A stretch of 64,000 nt of DNA from Alcaligenaceae bacterium (lineage in GTDB: Bacteria > Pseudomonadota > Gammaproteobacteria > Burkholderiales > Burkholderiaceae_B). Numbering within the stretch: position 1 is the stretch's first letter; each line of letters opens with the position of its first letter. Below are positions 26,873 through 36,659 of this stretch, piece after piece. The notes beneath the pieces are model-generated. The model was not told where the DNA came from. It did no database searches and was given only the letters and a program-made list of their open reading frames with translations. Position numbers and translations under genes: made by a program. Location of the stretch: contig JACCES010000006.1 of the NCBI GenBank assembly GCA_013416455.1, positions 186,001 through 250,000 of the forward strand, written 5' to 3'.

Positions 26873-26977
26873 CCGGGCGCCTGGCCGTGCCGTTGCATGC
26901 CCGGTCAGGTCTCGGAGCCCCGGCATTACCCGGGCCCGATGCGCCTGATGGGTTCGCGTTCGGCGACGCCGTCTTCC

Positions 26978-28339
26978 TTAATCAGGCACCCGCTTTTCGA
27001 TGACGAGTTCCACGCGGCGGTTCCGCGCGCGCCCCTCGGGCGCGTGGTTGTCGGCGATGGGGCGGGTGTCCGCGTAGCCAATGGCCTTGAGGCGGGTCTT
27101 TTCGACCCCGTTGGCCTGCAGGTAGCGTACGACGCTGCCGGCACGGGCGCTGGAAAGTTCCCAGTTGGACGGATAGCGGACGTTGCGGCGTACCGGCACG
27201 GAGTCGGTATGGCCTTCGATCGTGATGTCGCCGTTCGTCTTCGACAGTACGCCGAGGATGTTCCGCAGTACCGACAGCCCAGAGCGGCTGAGATCGGCCT
27301 GACTGGTATCGAAGAGGATTTCGCTGTTCACGCGCAGGTTGACGGATCTTTCGCTGATCACGATCTCGACGTCGTTGCCCAGTTCGCTCAGTGCCAGGCT
27401 GGCGGCCAGCGCTTCGCCGGCGGAGGGACTGGTATCGCCGGAAGAAAGGGCGGGTTCGGAAGGAGACGTTCCCACGGCGGCCGGTTCCGCGCCGAAGCCG
27501 GCCGAGACGTCGATACCGCCTTCGCCTGTTGCCATGGCGGGGCCCCGAGCCAGGGTGGCGGCGGAGCCGCCGCCAGGCCGGGGCGGGCCGATGAAAGAGG
27601 CGGCCAGATCGGCGGCGCTCCAGCCCGGGTAAAGCCGGGATGGGCTTCGAGCATCGGGCATGCCCGCGATTTTCCCGGCCATCACCATGGCGTCGCGCGG
27701 AAGCGGCCCGACGTCGGCGGGATGCGCCAGGATGGACGGGCCGTGATCCGCGGCCGCCTGCCCCGGCGCGCTGCCCGCCGCGGCGTCGGCGCCGGCCAGG
27801 CCCTCGTGGCCCGGCAGCAGGCCGCTGCCCCCTGGCAGAAGGCCCGAGCCATCGGCCGTTTCTTCCGGCAAAGCCGGATCGGCGGAGGATACCGGATCGA
27901 TGGCTGCGGTGGAAGCCGGCATGGCAACGCGCACGGCTTCATCGGCCGGGACCGGCGTTGTGGACGGCGCCGCAGCCGCTTGCGGTTCAATGGCAATCGG
28001 GGCGTGCACCGCTGTTTCGCGGGTGCCGACCGACGCCGCGCCAGCGGATCGGAGATCATCCAGTGGCGTGCGGCCCAGCCGTTCTCCGACCGTGCCCGAG
28101 AAGGCCAGCATCACGATCATGACGACCAGCAACAGAGTCATCATGTCCAGATAGGTGATGAACCAGCCTTCCTCCTGCTGGGGTGTCGATGGCTGTTCGA
28201 GCCCCCAGCGCCCGGTGGTTTCCGGACTTTTGCTGTGGCGGCGCAGGTGTGTCCGCGCGCGCAGGAGTTCGGTTTCGAGTTCGTGCATGCGCCGCGCGAC
28301 GGCGCGCGATGGATGCAGATCGCCCAGCCCGTCCTTCAT
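26978..28339 (-). CDS. MotB-like stator protein with OmpA peptidoglycan-binding domain
   Basis: A 453-residue protein. It has a cytoplasmic N-terminus, one membrane helix (about 60-80) with the proton-carrying D65 in WFITYLDMMTLLLVVM, a long Ala/Pro/Gly-rich linker (about 85-310), and a C-terminal OmpA-like domain with the motif EGHTDSVPVRRN and SSARAGSVVRYLQANGV. The linker is far longer than the plug-linker of flagellar MotB. Its start overlaps the MotA-like stop by 4 bases. No flagellar genes are nearby, so it may power another machine or be a distant flagellar stator. Confidence 0.85.
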   Translation of the reverse strand: MKDGLGDLHPSRAVARRMHELETELLRARTHLRRHSKSPETTGRWGLEQPSTPQQEEGWFITYLDMMTLLLVVMIVMLAFSGTVGERLGRTPLDDLRSAGAASVGTRETAVHAPIAIEPQAAAAPSTTPVPADEAVRVAMPASTAAIDPVSSADPALPEETADGSGLLPGGSGLLPGHEGLAGADAAAGSAPGQAAADHGPSILAHPADVGPLPRDAMVMAGKIAGMPDARSPSRLYPGWSAADLAASFIGPPRPGGGSAATLARGPAMATGEGGIDVSAGFGAEPAAVGTSPSEPALSSGDTSPSAGEALAASLALSELGNDVEIVISERSVNLRVNSEILFDTSQADLSRSGLSVLRNILGVLSKTNGDITIEGHTDSVPVRRNVRYPSNWELSSARAGSVVRYLQANGVEKTRLKAIGYADTRPIADNHAPEGRARNRRVELVIEKRVPD

Positions 28340-29247
28340 GGCCGGCCGGTCCCCGTGGCTGAGCCGCCGGCCGTGCCTGCCGGGGATGCGGGCGCGCCCG
28401 ACTTCCCGCCGCCGGCCCTTCGCCCCCGCCCGCCGGCCTTGCCCGTTGCGGTGTCGTCGATACGGCCCGCACTGTCGTGATCGATGATTTCGTCCTGCAC
28501 TTCGGCGACGAAGGAGTTGAGGGTTTCACGCAGCATCGAAGGGCTGCGCTTCTGGCTCATCATTGAAATACCCTGCATGATGGTGTTCACCAGCACCAGG
28601 CGCTGTTCGGTGCGGCGTTCCAGTTTGACGGCCACGGGCTTGAATGCCAGATTGGCAAGCAGGACGCCGTAGAAGGTCGTCATGAGCGCCAGGGCCATCT
28701 GGCGGCCGATGGCGGTCATGTCGCCGTCGCCCAGCAGGAACAGCAGGTTGACCAGGCCCACGAGCGTGCCCAGCATGCCGAAGGCCGGCGCGAAGCCGGC
28801 CATCACCCGGAACAGCTGGGCTTCGGCGTGTTCCTTGGCCTTCATGCGGGCGATGCGCCATTGCATGAGGTCGAGGATGTCCTGTTCGGGGACATTGTCG
28901 ATGACCAGCTGCACGCCATTGCGCAGGAAGGGGTTGGAAACGCGTTCGAGTGTTTGTTCGACGGCGCGGATGTCGCCTTTCATCCAGATGCGGGAAATAT
29001 CGACGAGATCTTCGAGATCTTTGTCGATGTACAGCCGTTCATTGCGCACGATGGTGCGGATCAGCCCGAAAACGCGCACCACTTCGCGCAGGGGGTAGGC
29101 GATGAAGGTGGCGGCCGCGGTACCCAGCAGGACGATGCCCAGCCCTGGAAGGTCGATGAACAGCAGCGGGTCTTCGGCGGAAAAGAGCAGCACGACGGCC
29201 AGCAGCAGGATGCTGGCGACGATGCCGATGAGGGTGGAGGGATTCAT
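28336..29247 (-). CDS. MotA-like stator protein
   Basis: A 303-residue membrane protein of the MotA/TolQ/ExbB group. Helices I-II (STLIGIVASILLLAVVLLFS and GLGIVLLGTAAATFIAYPL) are followed by a large cytoplasmic loop with MKAKEHAEAQLFRVM, and helices III-IV carry the conserved AGFAPAFGMLGTLVGLVNLL. It would form the ion channel with the MotB-like partner encoded by the overlapping next gene. The C-terminus has an unusual Gly/Ala/Arg-rich tail of about 35 residues. ATG at 29247 fits the family start; the open frame reaches 29391 but the added 48 residues have no homologous character. Confidence 0.85.
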   Translation of the reverse strand: MNPSTLIGIVASILLLAVVLLFSAEDPLLFIDLPGLGIVLLGTAAATFIAYPLREVVRVFGLIRTIVRNERLYIDKDLEDLVDISRIWMKGDIRAVEQTLERVSNPFLRNGVQLVIDNVPEQDILDLMQWRIARMKAKEHAEAQLFRVMAGFAPAFGMLGTLVGLVNLLFLLGDGDMTAIGRQMALALMTTFYGVLLANLAFKPVAVKLERRTEQRLVLVNTIMQGISMMSQKRSPSMLRETLNSFVAEVQDEIIDHDSAGRIDDTATGKAGGRGRRAGGGKSGAPASPAGTAGGSATGTGRP

Positions 29248-29393
29248 TGCCGCTTGGATTCCAGTAGTCTTGAGTCGGAGCAGGCCGTGAGCGCGGGGCG
29301 ATGCATTCATGGGGCCGGGCGGGCCGATGCCGGCATGTGTGCCGGTGCTCCGGGGATACCCAGGATTGTCGGCCAGTTTTGCCGCGGGCAATG

Positions 29394-29423
29394 CAAAAAA
29401 ATAGGGCGCCTAAGCGCCCTATT
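29394..29423 (-). terminator. Intrinsic terminator of rpsT (bidirectional shape)
   Basis: AATAGGGCGC (29400-29409) and GCGCCCTATT (29414-29423) form a perfect 10-bp stem with a 4-base loop. Seven A residues (29394-29400), overlapping the stem by one base, give the U-tract on the minus strand; CTTTTT follows on the plus strand. It lies 53 bases after the rpsT stop. Confidence 0.92.
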
Positions 29424-29475
29424 CTTTTTCCGGGGTCAGCCCCGGGCCATTTTGCCGATCAAACCATCCACCAGA

Positions 29476-29739
29476 TCAGGCAAGCGCCTTGATGGCGGCT
29501 GCGAGGCGGCTCTTGTGGCGAGCGGCCTTGTTCTTGTGGATGATGTTCTTGTCGGCAACGCGATCGATGACGCTCGAGGCCTTGCGAAACACTTCGTTGG
29601 CCGCGCTCTGGTCGCCGATGGCAATGGCCTGGCGCACACGCTTGATGGAGGTGCGCAGCATGGAGCGAAGGCTGGCGTTGTGCTTGTTGCGGGCAACCGA
29701 CTGGCGGGCGCGCTTGCGGGCTTGGGCAGTATTGGCCAT
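29476..29739 (-). CDS. rpsT: 30S ribosomal protein S20
   Basis: An 87-residue basic protein: [20 protein letters not shown] begins the S20 family and [16 protein letters not shown] ends it. It binds 16S rRNA early in 30S assembly. The ATG at 29739 is the family start; the open frame upstream is unrelated. It has its own promoter inside the end of murJ and a strong terminator, so it is transcribed alone even though it follows murJ on the same strand. Confidence 0.98.
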   Translation of the reverse strand: MANTAQARKRARQSVARNKHNASLRSMLRTSIKRVRQAIAIGDQSAANEVFRKASSVIDRVADKNIIHKNKAARHKSRLAAAIKALA

Positions 29740-29786
29740 GATGTTGCGTGTTTTCTCTGTGGTTGGTCTGACTGGCAAAGACGAAG

Positions 29787-29815
29787 ATTTTAGCTTACGT
29801 GGGGCGTCTTGTAAA
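29787..29815 (-). promoter_or_regulatory. Sigma-70-type promoter of rpsT
   Basis: Reading the minus strand, TTTACA (29815-29810) and TAAAAT (29792-29787) are separated by 17 bases. Each differs from consensus at one position. The start point would be near 29780, about 41 bases before the rpsT ATG. The -35 lies within the last codons of murJ. Confidence 0.8.
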
Positions 29816-31351
29816 GTCGCGGGGCCGAAAGCCGCACAGCAGCAGCGTGCCGAAATAAGCCAGTACGACAGCGGCCAGCAAGGCGGCCATCCAGGCGATG
29901 CGCAGGCCCGGCTGGGCGCCCAGGGCCACCCAGTCGAAATGCCGGCCGGCGGCCAGCAGCAGGGCCGCGAGCACCGCCTGGGCCGGCACTGCCCGTGCCA
30001 GAAAGCCCGGCCATCCCGCGCCGGGCCGGTAGATGCCGCGGCGGCGCAGCGCGCCGGCCAGCAGCGCGGCATTGAGGGTGGCGCCCAGCCCGATCGACAG
30101 GGCCAGCCCCGCATGGGCGAAGAGCGGCACGAGGGCGACGTTCAGCAACTGGGTGGCCACTAGGCACAGCGCGGCGATCCTGACCGGGGTGCGGATGTCC
30201 TGGCGCGCATAGAAGGCCGGCGCCAGGATCTTGATGGCGAGCAGCCCGATCAGCCCCACCGAATAGGCCATGACGGCCAGCCGGGTCTGGTCAACGTCCC
30301 CGGCTCCGAAGGCGCCGTAGTTGAACAAGGTGGCCACCAGCCCGTCGGCCAGCAACGCCAGGCCCAGGGCCGCCGGCAGGCCCAGCAGCAGGACCAGGCG
30401 CAGCCCCCAGTCCAGCAGCGCGTTGTAGCCGGCGTGATCATCCTGGGCATAGGCCCGCGACAGGCTGGGCAGCAGCACGGTGCCCAGCGCCACGCCCAGC
30501 AGGGCGGTGGGGAATTCCATCAGACGGTCGGCGAAGGACAGCCAGGTCACGCTGCCCGGCCGCAGCCAGGTGGCGATATTGGTGTTGATGAGCAGCGATA
30601 TCTGCGCCACCGATACGCCCAGGATGGCGGGCAGCATCTGTTTGAGGATGCGGCGCACGATGGGGTCGCGCCAGCTGGCGGCAACCTGCAGGCCGGGGCG
30701 CGGCAGCAGGCCCATGCGCCCGAGCGCCGCCCATTGCACGCCCAGCTGCAGAAGGCCTCCAGCCATGACGCCGACGGCCAGCGCGTAGATGGGAACGTCG
30801 AACCAGGACACCAGAAAGAGGGTGGCGCCTATCATGCTGAGATTCAGCAGAACGGGTGTGAATGCGGGAACCGCGAACCGGCTCCAGGTATTGAGCACGC
30901 CGGAGGCGAAGGCCACCAGCGACATGCACAGGATGTATGGAAACATCATGCGCGTCATCCAGACGGCCGCTTCGAATTCGGTCTGGCGCCCGGCTGTGCG
31001 CAGGCCGCTGGCCATCGCGCTGACCACCCAGGGCGCACCGAGGATGCCGATCAGGGTCACCAGCATGACCGCCAGGGTCAGCAGCAGTGCGACCCGGTCC
31101 AGCAGGCGGCGGACCTCGCCGGGGCCGGAGGTGCTGCGCACCTGTCCCAGGATGGGAACGAAGGCCTGCGAGAAGGCGCCTTCGGCAAAAAGGCGCCGCA
31201 GAAGGTTGGGAATGCGGAAGGCCACCCAGAAGGCGTCGGTCAGAGGCCCCGCGCCGAAGGCCCTTGCGATCAGGACGTCGCGTATCAGCCCCGTGATGCG
31301 CGACAGCAGGGTGATGCCGCTGACGGTGGCCGCCGACCGCAATAGTCCCAT
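29795..31351 (-). CDS. murJ: Lipid II flippase MurJ (MviN)
   Basis: A 518-residue protein with about 14 membrane helices that moves lipid II across the inner membrane for peptidoglycan synthesis. The N-terminus [22 protein letters not shown] and the segment [20 protein letters not shown] are MurJ signatures. It starts 10 bases after the SDR stop, so it is probably co-transcribed with it. Confidence 0.96.
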   Translation of the reverse strand: MGLLRSAATVSGITLLSRITGLIRDVLIARAFGAGPLTDAFWVAFRIPNLLRRLFAEGAFSQAFVPILGQVRSTSGPGEVRRLLDRVALLLTLAVMLVTLIGILGAPWVVSAMASGLRTAGRQTEFEAAVWMTRMMFPYILCMSLVAFASGVLNTWSRFAVPAFTPVLLNLSMIGATLFLVSWFDVPIYALAVGVMAGGLLQLGVQWAALGRMGLLPRPGLQVAASWRDPIVRRILKQMLPAILGVSVAQISLLINTNIATWLRPGSVTWLSFADRLMEFPTALLGVALGTVLLPSLSRAYAQDDHAGYNALLDWGLRLVLLLGLPAALGLALLADGLVATLFNYGAFGAGDVDQTRLAVMAYSVGLIGLLAIKILAPAFYARQDIRTPVRIAALCLVATQLLNVALVPLFAHAGLALSIGLGATLNAALLAGALRRRGIYRPGAGWPGFLARAVPAQAVLAALLLAAGRHFDWVALGAQPGLRIAWMAALLAAVVLAYFGTLLLCGFRPRDFTRRPT

Positions 31352-31361
31352 GGTTGCCCGC

Positions 31362-32120
31362 TTACTTCGGCGCCATCCGGATGGCGCCGTCCAGGCGGAT
31401 GGTTTCGCCGTTCAGCATGTCGTTGGTGATGATGCTGTGGACCAGTTTGGCGTAGTCTTCGGGGCGGCCCAGGCGGGAGGGGAAGGGGATGCTGGCGGCC
31501 AGCGAATCCTGCACTTCCTTCGGCATGCCGAACATCATCGGCGTACCGAAAATGCCCGGGGCGATGGTCAGGCAGCGGATGCCACTCTTGGCGAGATCGC
31601 GGGCGATGGGCAGAGTCATGCCCACCACGCCCCCCTTGGATGCCGAATAGGCGGCCTGGCCGATCTGCCCGTCGAAGGCGGCCACGGAGGCGGTATTGAT
31701 GAGCACGCCGCGCTCGCCGGTGGGTTCGGGCGTATTTTCGCTCATCGCCGTGGCCGCCAGCCGGATCATGTTGAATGAACCGATCAGATTGATGCTGATG
31801 ACTTTCTGGAACATGTCCAGGGGGTGGGGGCCATTGCGGCCGACAGTGCGCGATGCCGGGGCAATGCCCGCGCAGTTCACCAGGCCGAACAGCGGGCCGA
31901 GCTTCAGCGCCGCGTCGACGGCCGCCTGGCCGTCGGCTTCCTGGGTGACGTCGCAGTGCACGAAGACCTGGCCGAGTTCCCGGGCAAGCTCCTGGCCGGC
32001 TTCGTCCTGCACGTCGGCGATCACGGTCCTGCCGCCATTTTCCACGAGCATGCGCACGGTGCCGGCGCCGAGGCCGGATGCGCCGCCGGTGACAATGAAT
32101 ACCTTGTCCTTGATGTCCAT
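31362..32120 (-). CDS. Short-chain dehydrogenase, 3-hydroxyacyl-CoA dehydrogenase (HSD10-like)
   Basis: A 252-residue NAD-dependent SDR. The cofactor motif [11 protein letters not shown] (12-22), NCAG (about 102-105), the catalytic Ser in INTASVAAF and YSASK (about 169-173) are all present. The pattern [19 protein letters not shown] and the [20 protein letters not shown] tail match type II 3-hydroxyacyl-CoA dehydrogenases (HSD17B10-like), used in beta-oxidation of branched acyl-CoAs. It lies between adk and murJ. Confidence 0.85.
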   Translation of the reverse strand: MDIKDKVFIVTGGASGLGAGTVRMLVENGGRTVIADVQDEAGQELARELGQVFVHCDVTQEADGQAAVDAALKLGPLFGLVNCAGIAPASRTVGRNGPHPLDMFQKVISINLIGSFNMIRLAATAMSENTPEPTGERGVLINTASVAAFDGQIGQAAYSASKGGVVGMTLPIARDLAKSGIRCLTIAPGIFGTPMMFGMPKEVQDSLAASIPFPSRLGRPEDYAKLVHSIITNDMLNGETIRLDGAIRMAPK

Positions 32121-32183
32121 CTTATCTCTCTTTGGTTAGAAGGGCTCCCTGGCGGGAGCCGGTCCGCGGGGATCGTCCTTTGC

Positions 32184-32202
32184 TAGCGTCAACAGGCCCT
32201 AG
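32184..32202. repeat. 19-bp dispersed repeat, copy 1
   Basis: TAGCGTCAACAGGCCCTAG lies between adk and the SDR gene. Its exact reverse complement occurs at 46938-46956. Exact identity over 19 bases at two unlinked intergenic sites in a 64-kb window is not expected by chance. Confidence 0.75.
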
Positions 32203-32231
32203 GGCGGGCGATCGAAGCGGGAACGCAGGGT

Positions 32232-32888
32232 TCAGGATTCGATGGCCTGAAGAATGCGGTCACGGATTTCTTCGACCGAACCGAGTCCGGGGATACGGCG
32301 GTATGCGGGAGCCGCCGGATCGCCGGACCCGGCCCAGCTTTCGTAGTAATCCACCAGTGGACGGGTCTGGTCGCGGTAGACCGACAGGCGGTGCCTGACG
32401 GTTTCTTCACGATCGTCGTCGCGCTGCACCAGCGGTTCGCCGCTGACGTCGTCGGTGTCGGCGACTTTCGGCGGGTTGAATTTCAGGTGGTAGGACCGGC
32501 CGCTGGCGGGATGGATGCGGCGACCGCTCATGCGTTCGATGATGCTTTCTTCGGGTACGACCAGCTCGACGACGAAATCCAGCGGGATTTCCGCCGATTT
32601 CAATGCATCCGCCTGAGGAATGGTGCGAGGAAAACCGTCGAACAGATAGCCTTTCTGACAGTCCGGCTGCTGCAGCCTGTCCTTGACCAGACCGATGATG
32701 ATGTCGTCGGAAACGAGCCCGCCCGTATCCATGATCTTCTTGGCCTCGATGCCGAGGGGGGTCTGGGCCTTGACGGCCGCGCGCAGCATATCGCCGGTGG
32801 AAATCTGAGGGATGCCAAATTTTTCGGTGATGAAGGCTGCCTGGGTTCCTTTGCCCGCTCCGGGTGGACCTAGCAGAATCAAACGCAT
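32232..32888 (-). CDS. adk: Adenylate kinase
   Basis: A 218-residue enzyme catalysing AMP + ATP to 2 ADP. The P-loop is GPPGAGKGT (7-15), the AMP-binding STGDMLR follows, and the LID domain is the long form without zinc cysteines ([16 protein letters not shown]). The ATG at 32888 has AGGAGG 6 bases upstream. It follows kdsB after 93 bases. Confidence 0.97.
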   Translation of the reverse strand: MRLILLGPPGAGKGTQAAFITEKFGIPQISTGDMLRAAVKAQTPLGIEAKKIMDTGGLVSDDIIIGLVKDRLQQPDCQKGYLFDGFPRTIPQADALKSAEIPLDFVVELVVPEESIIERMSGRRIHPASGRSYHLKFNPPKVADTDDVSGEPLVQRDDDREETVRHRLSVYRDQTRPLVDYYESWAGSGDPAAPAYRRIPGLGSVEEIRDRILQAIES

Positions 32889-32981
32889 GTATTCCTCCTG
32901 GGTTATTGATGGTTTCGGATTATGCCGCAATGCAACAAGTTCTGCAGTATGCCATCGCTGCCGATGGCCGGTTTCTGCGGG

Positions 32982-33746
32982 TTATACCTGGCTTGCGCAC
33001 AGACGGCGAACCCGTTCCAGATCTTCGGGGGTGTCGACTCCCGCCGCGGGGTGGGTGGGCGTGACGTGGACGGCGATGGCATGACCGTTTTCCAGTGCCC
33101 GCAGCTGTTCCAGCGATTCCCAGCGCTCCAGGGGGCCTTGCGGCAGTTTGCTGAATTGCCTGAGGAAGCCTGCCCGATAGGCGTACAGGCCGATATGATG
33201 CAGCGCGTTCAGGTTGCCCGGCAGGGTGGCGGGATCTTGTGCGAAAGCGTCGCGCGCCCACGGTATGGGCGAACGGGAAAAATAAAGGGCCCGGCCAGCG
33301 GCGTCGCAGACGACTTTTACGGCATTGGGACTGAACAAGGTCTCTGCGCGGGTGATCCGGCTGGCGCAAGTGGCCATGGCGGCCTGTGGATCGCGCTGCA
33401 GCAGTTGCGCGACGGCATCGATCAGCGCCGGTTCGATGAGCGGCTCATCGCCCTGCACATTGACCAGGATGGCGGCATCGTCCAGGGCGAGCCGCTGCGC
33501 CACCTCCGCCAGGCGGTCTGTGCCACTGGGATGGTCGCCGCGGGTGAGCAGGGCATCGAAGCCGTGCGCCGCGGCGGCGGCTTCGATGCGGGCGTCGTCG
33601 GTGGCGATGACCACACGGCTCGCCGACGAGGCGCGCGCCCTTTGCGCGGTGCGCACCACCATGGGCTTGCCGCAGATGTCGATCAGAGGTTTGTCAGGCA
33701 GGCGGGTCGAGGCCATCCGCGCCGGCACCACGGCGATGAAGCTCAT
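32982..33746 (-). CDS. kdsB: 3-deoxy-manno-octulosonate cytidylyltransferase
   Basis: A 254-residue enzyme that makes CMP-Kdo for lipopolysaccharide inner core. It begins [20 protein letters not shown], the nucleotide-binding loop of the family, and contains [11 protein letters not shown] with the metal-binding acidic residues. It overlaps the Trm112-like gene by 4 bases and belongs to the exbB-to-kdsB envelope operon. Confidence 0.96.
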   Translation of the reverse strand: MSFIAVVPARMASTRLPDKPLIDICGKPMVVRTAQRARASSASRVVIATDDARIEAAAAAHGFDALLTRGDHPSGTDRLAEVAQRLALDDAAILVNVQGDEPLIEPALIDAVAQLLQRDPQAAMATCASRITRAETLFSPNAVKVVCDAAGRALYFSRSPIPWARDAFAQDPATLPGNLNALHHIGLYAYRAGFLRQFSKLPQGPLERWESLEQLRALENGHAIAVHVTPTHPAAGVDTPEDLERVRRLCASQV

Positions 33747-33991
33747 TGCCGGGTGGCGCCGCCGGGGGAAGCGGGTGGCGTGGCCGCTGCCTGCGGCGTG
33801 CCCGCGGGCGCCGGAGCAGGATCCGTGTCGTCGAGTTCGCGCGCTTCATCTTCGAGCATGACGGGTACGCCGTCGCGAATCGGGAAAGCCAGACGGTCGG
33901 CTCGGCAGATCAGTTCCTGGCGCTGCCGCTCGTACCGGAGCGGACTCTTGCAGACGGGGCAGACGAGAATTTCAAGCAATCGGGATTCCAT
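33743..33991 (-). CDS. Trm112 / YcaR-family small zinc-ribbon-like protein
   Basis: An 82-residue protein starting [20 protein letters not shown], with the CPVC knuckle and the [17 protein letters not shown] core typical of the family. In many proteobacteria it sits between lpxK and kdsB, as here. The last 30 residues are an Ala/Pro-rich extension not typical of YcaR. In eukaryotes and archaea Trm112 activates methyltransferases; the bacterial role is unsettled. Confidence 0.9.
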   Translation of the reverse strand: MESRLLEILVCPVCKSPLRYERQRQELICRADRLAFPIRDGVPVMLEDEARELDDTDPAPAPAGTPQAAATPPASPGGATRQ

Positions 33992-34163
33992 GGGCGATCC
34001 TGGGCAAAGTGGCGGCAAATCCCGGCTCCGGTGGCCGCAATTCACCCGCCACTATACAAGGGAGTCTCCAGCCGCGTAAATGAGCACCGGGCAAGTCGTC
34101 GATCCGGAGCGACCGGCGCGAGCAGGGGGGCGCCCGGGCCGGAGTCGTGGCTGGTGGGCGGCG

Positions 34164-35243
34164 TTAGGGGCCGGTGTTTTCCGCGCGCGTGGCCGCTTGC
34201 TTGCGGCGGGAGATGGCGCGCAGCATTTCGTGGACCAGGTCGAGCCATCCGGGTTCCGAGAAGCGCTGCTCCGGATGCACGCAATACAGGCGGGCGTCGT
34301 TGAGCCCGCGACACTTCACCGCGTCTTTGGGGGTGATGAGTATGCACTGCGCGCCCATGTCCTGGAAGGGCGGGCGCCGATAGTCGTAGTGGTCCGGCAG
34401 GGCGCGCGCCTGCAGCGTGTCCAGGCCGTGGTGGCGCAGCATGGCGAAGAAGCGCTCGGGCCGGCCGATCGCGGCCACGGCGGCGCACTTTTCCTGCCCG
34501 TGCCGGGCCAGCCAGTCCGCCCAGTTCAGCATGGTTCCGCTGTCCAGATGTTCGACCATGGCCGGTTCGAGATACATATTCACGCTGTGCGCCATCCGCG
34601 GCGGGATGGAGGGGGGCGCTTCGCCCGGCTGCAGGTTGTTGACAATGAAATCCACCGATTGCAGGCGCTCGGGTGGTTCGCGCAGCGGCCCGGCCGGCAG
34701 CACCATCCCGTTGCCGATGCCGCGGGCATCCTGCACGATGATTTCCAGATCGCGCCCCAGCGCCGGATGCTGCAGGCCATCATCGCTCACCACCACGTCG
34801 ACTCTCGGATACTGCCTGCGCAGGCGCTGCATCGCCGCCTTGCGGTCAGGATGGACGGAAACCGGCGCCTGGGTCGCGGCGGCGATGAGCGCCGGTTCGT
34901 CACCGAACAGGGCCGGGTCCAGCGCACCTTGCCCCGTGCGGGGCTTGTCGGCGTGCCGTGCCCCGTAGCCGCGGCTGACGACGCCGGGCTGCCAGCCCCG
35001 TTCCTGGAGCGCCCGCACCAGGGCGATGACAACGGGCGTCTTGCCGGTCCCGCCCAGATAGATGTTGCCGACCACCATGACCGGAACGGCGTCGTGGTGG
35101 ATGCGTTCGGGATGATTCAGAAAGGACGCCGTGCGGCTGGCCGCGATGCCGGCGTAGAGGCGCGACAGCGGCCACAGCAGCATGCTGAAGAGGCCTTTCT
35201 TCTGCCAGGCGGAGTGCAGGGCCTGTTCGATCCGCGCTTTCAT
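34164..35243 (-). CDS. lpxK: Tetraacyldisaccharide 4'-kinase
   Basis: A 359-residue membrane-associated kinase that phosphorylates the lipid A disaccharide. The N-terminal amphipathic region (WPLSRLYAGIAASRTASF) is followed by the Walker A-like GNIYLGGTGKTPVV and the SDDGLQHPALGRDLEI motif. The ATG at 35243 overlaps the exbD stop as ATGA; the longer open frame adds 54 residues that are shadow sequence. Confidence 0.95.
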   Translation of the reverse strand: MKARIEQALHSAWQKKGLFSMLLWPLSRLYAGIAASRTASFLNHPERIHHDAVPVMVVGNIYLGGTGKTPVVIALVRALQERGWQPGVVSRGYGARHADKPRTGQGALDPALFGDEPALIAAATQAPVSVHPDRKAAMQRLRRQYPRVDVVVSDDGLQHPALGRDLEIIVQDARGIGNGMVLPAGPLREPPERLQSVDFIVNNLQPGEAPPSIPPRMAHSVNMYLEPAMVEHLDSGTMLNWADWLARHGQEKCAAVAAIGRPERFFAMLRHHGLDTLQARALPDHYDYRRPPFQDMGAQCILITPKDAVKCRGLNDARLYCVHPEQRFSEPGWLDLVHEMLRAISRRKQAATRAENTGP

Positions 35244-35674
35244 GGGGATGCCTGCGTGGCGAAGTGCACACGCTGTATCCCCACCTGCCGGGCCGCTTCC
35301 ATGACGCGCACGACGGCGGCGTGGGAGGCCTGGGCGTCTGCGTCGATCACCAGCACGCTTTCGGCCGGGTCGGCCGCCTGGTCGCCGCGCTGCGCTGCCA
35401 GCCATTGGCGCAGGGTTTCGGCGATGTCTTCGGTGGTGGTGCCGGGCAGCAGCTGCCCCTGCACCGCATACAGGCCATCGTGGCTGATGGCGATGTGCAG
35501 CGCGTCGGGCTGTTGTGCTTCCGCCGCCGCCCTCGGCAGCGTGAGCTGCAATTGCTGGTAGCGGTTGAAGGACGTGGTGGCCGCCAGGAAAATGAGGATC
35601 ACCAGCAATACGTCGATCAGTGGAATCAGGTTGATTTCGAGATCGTCGTCCTGGCGGCTTTTCCGGAAGTTCAT
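35240..35674 (-). CDS. exbD: ExbD/TolR-family biopolymer transport protein
   Basis: A 144-residue protein with one membrane helix carrying the essential proton-channel aspartate D21 in NLIPLIDVLLVILIFLA, and a periplasmic domain. With ExbB it forms a proton-driven motor, normally for TonB. The pair heads the lpxK operon, as in many beta-proteobacteria, where it may serve envelope lipid assembly rather than iron uptake. It overlaps both neighbours by 4 bases. Confidence 0.92.
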   Translation of the reverse strand: MNFRKSRQDDDLEINLIPLIDVLLVILIFLAATTSFNRYQQLQLTLPRAAAEAQQPDALHIAISHDGLYAVQGQLLPGTTTEDIAETLRQWLAAQRGDQAADPAESVLVIDADAQASHAAVVRVMEAARQVGIQRVHFATQASP

Positions 35675-36279
35675 TGAGCCGCTCCGCGCTCCAGCAACCG
35701 GCTCAAGGCACTGGCTTCCCGTTCCATGCGGTGCAGGAAATGATCCACGCGGGAACGGAAATAGCGGTGGAAGATCAATGCGGGAATGGCGATGATGATG
35801 CCGAAAGCCGTGTTGTAGAGCGCAATGGAAATGCCGCGCGCCAGTTGCGCCGGATCGCCGCCAGCCGGGGTGTAGGAAGCGAAGATCTCGATCATGCCCA
35901 CGACGGTGCCGAACAGGCCCATGAGCGGCGCGACGACGGCAATGGTTGCGAGGGCGGGCAGATAACGGTTGAGATGGTGCGCGACATCCTTGCCGACGTC
36001 TTCCACGGCGGCCTGGCGTTCGGGGATCGCGGCGCCGCGATTCAGCAGGACTTCGGCCAGGACCCGGCCCAGTGGCGAAGTGCCGGCAAGCCGGACGATG
36101 GCTTCGGGGTCATCGTTGCGTTGCCTGACGATTTCCACCACCTGGCCTGGCAGCCGCGGCGGCAGCACGCGTTGGGTGCGCAGCGATAAAAAGCGTTCGA
36201 TGATGATGGCCAGGCCCAGCACCGAGGTGGTGATGAGCAGCCAGACCGGCCAGCCGGCAGCGTGTATCAGGTCGAGCAT
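35671..36279 (-). CDS. exbB: ExbB/TolQ/MotA-family proton channel protein
   Basis: A 202-residue, three-helix membrane protein. The last two helices contain IAVVAPLMGLFGTVVGMIEIF and ISIALYNTAFGIIIAIPALIFH, the conserved proton path of the family. It is the first gene of the operon with exbD, lpxK, the Trm112-like gene and kdsB, each joined by 4-base overlaps except for a 172-base gap after lpxK. Confidence 0.92.
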   Translation of the reverse strand: MLDLIHAAGWPVWLLITTSVLGLAIIIERFLSLRTQRVLPPRLPGQVVEIVRQRNDDPEAIVRLAGTSPLGRVLAEVLLNRGAAIPERQAAVEDVGKDVAHHLNRYLPALATIAVVAPLMGLFGTVVGMIEIFASYTPAGGDPAQLARGISIALYNTAFGIIIAIPALIFHRYFRSRVDHFLHRMEREASALSRLLERGAAQ

Positions 36280-36659
36280 CTGCGATGTCCCGGGGGTGTG
36301 CGAGGATGCTGCATTCTACAATCCGCGTAGCCGCCCGGGTATGCGGGCAATGCCGCGGCAGCGGCCGGAAGGCCAGTCTTTGGGCGGGACGGCGGTGGCA
36401 AAATGGCGTGGTTGCTGCTTTAGCGGAGAGTATCCACAGAATCTGTGGATAATTCTGTGGGCAACACTGCGGAGCGCCGCATTTATGCTGGCTTCAAGGT
36501 TCATTGACTAATTTTCATCCATGTCTTGGTTGGCATAAAAATTGTTTTATATCAATTGGTTATGATGCTTTCCTCAAGTTTGATCTTATTTGATGCCCCG
36601 TCACGCCTGATATTTCGCCATTTTGACAGCCTGCCTTAATCTGTGGACAGAGTTTCCCG
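36280..36659. other. AT-rich divergent intergenic region before xseA
   Basis: 380 bases with no supported gene. The stretch from about 36480 to 36600 is markedly AT-rich (for example ATAAAAATTGTTTTATATCA near 36536), unlike its surroundings. It must carry the exbB and xseA promoters. It also holds the DnaA-box pair listed separately. Confidence 0.6.
36430..36452. promoter_or_regulatory. Inverted pair of DnaA-box-like sequences
   Basis: TATCCACAG and CTGTGGATA form a perfect 9-bp inverted repeat with a 3-base spacer. The right half, TGTGGATAA (36444-36452), is a perfect DnaA box in reverse orientation; the left, GTATCCACA (36430-36438), differs at one base. TCTGTGG motifs recur at 36454-36460 and near 36642. 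Confidence 0.6.

Noticed and set aside
36430-36600. Chromosomal replication origin
   Set aside because: There is only one perfect DnaA box with one near match, and none of dnaA, dnaN, gyrB, rpmH or parAB is adjacent.
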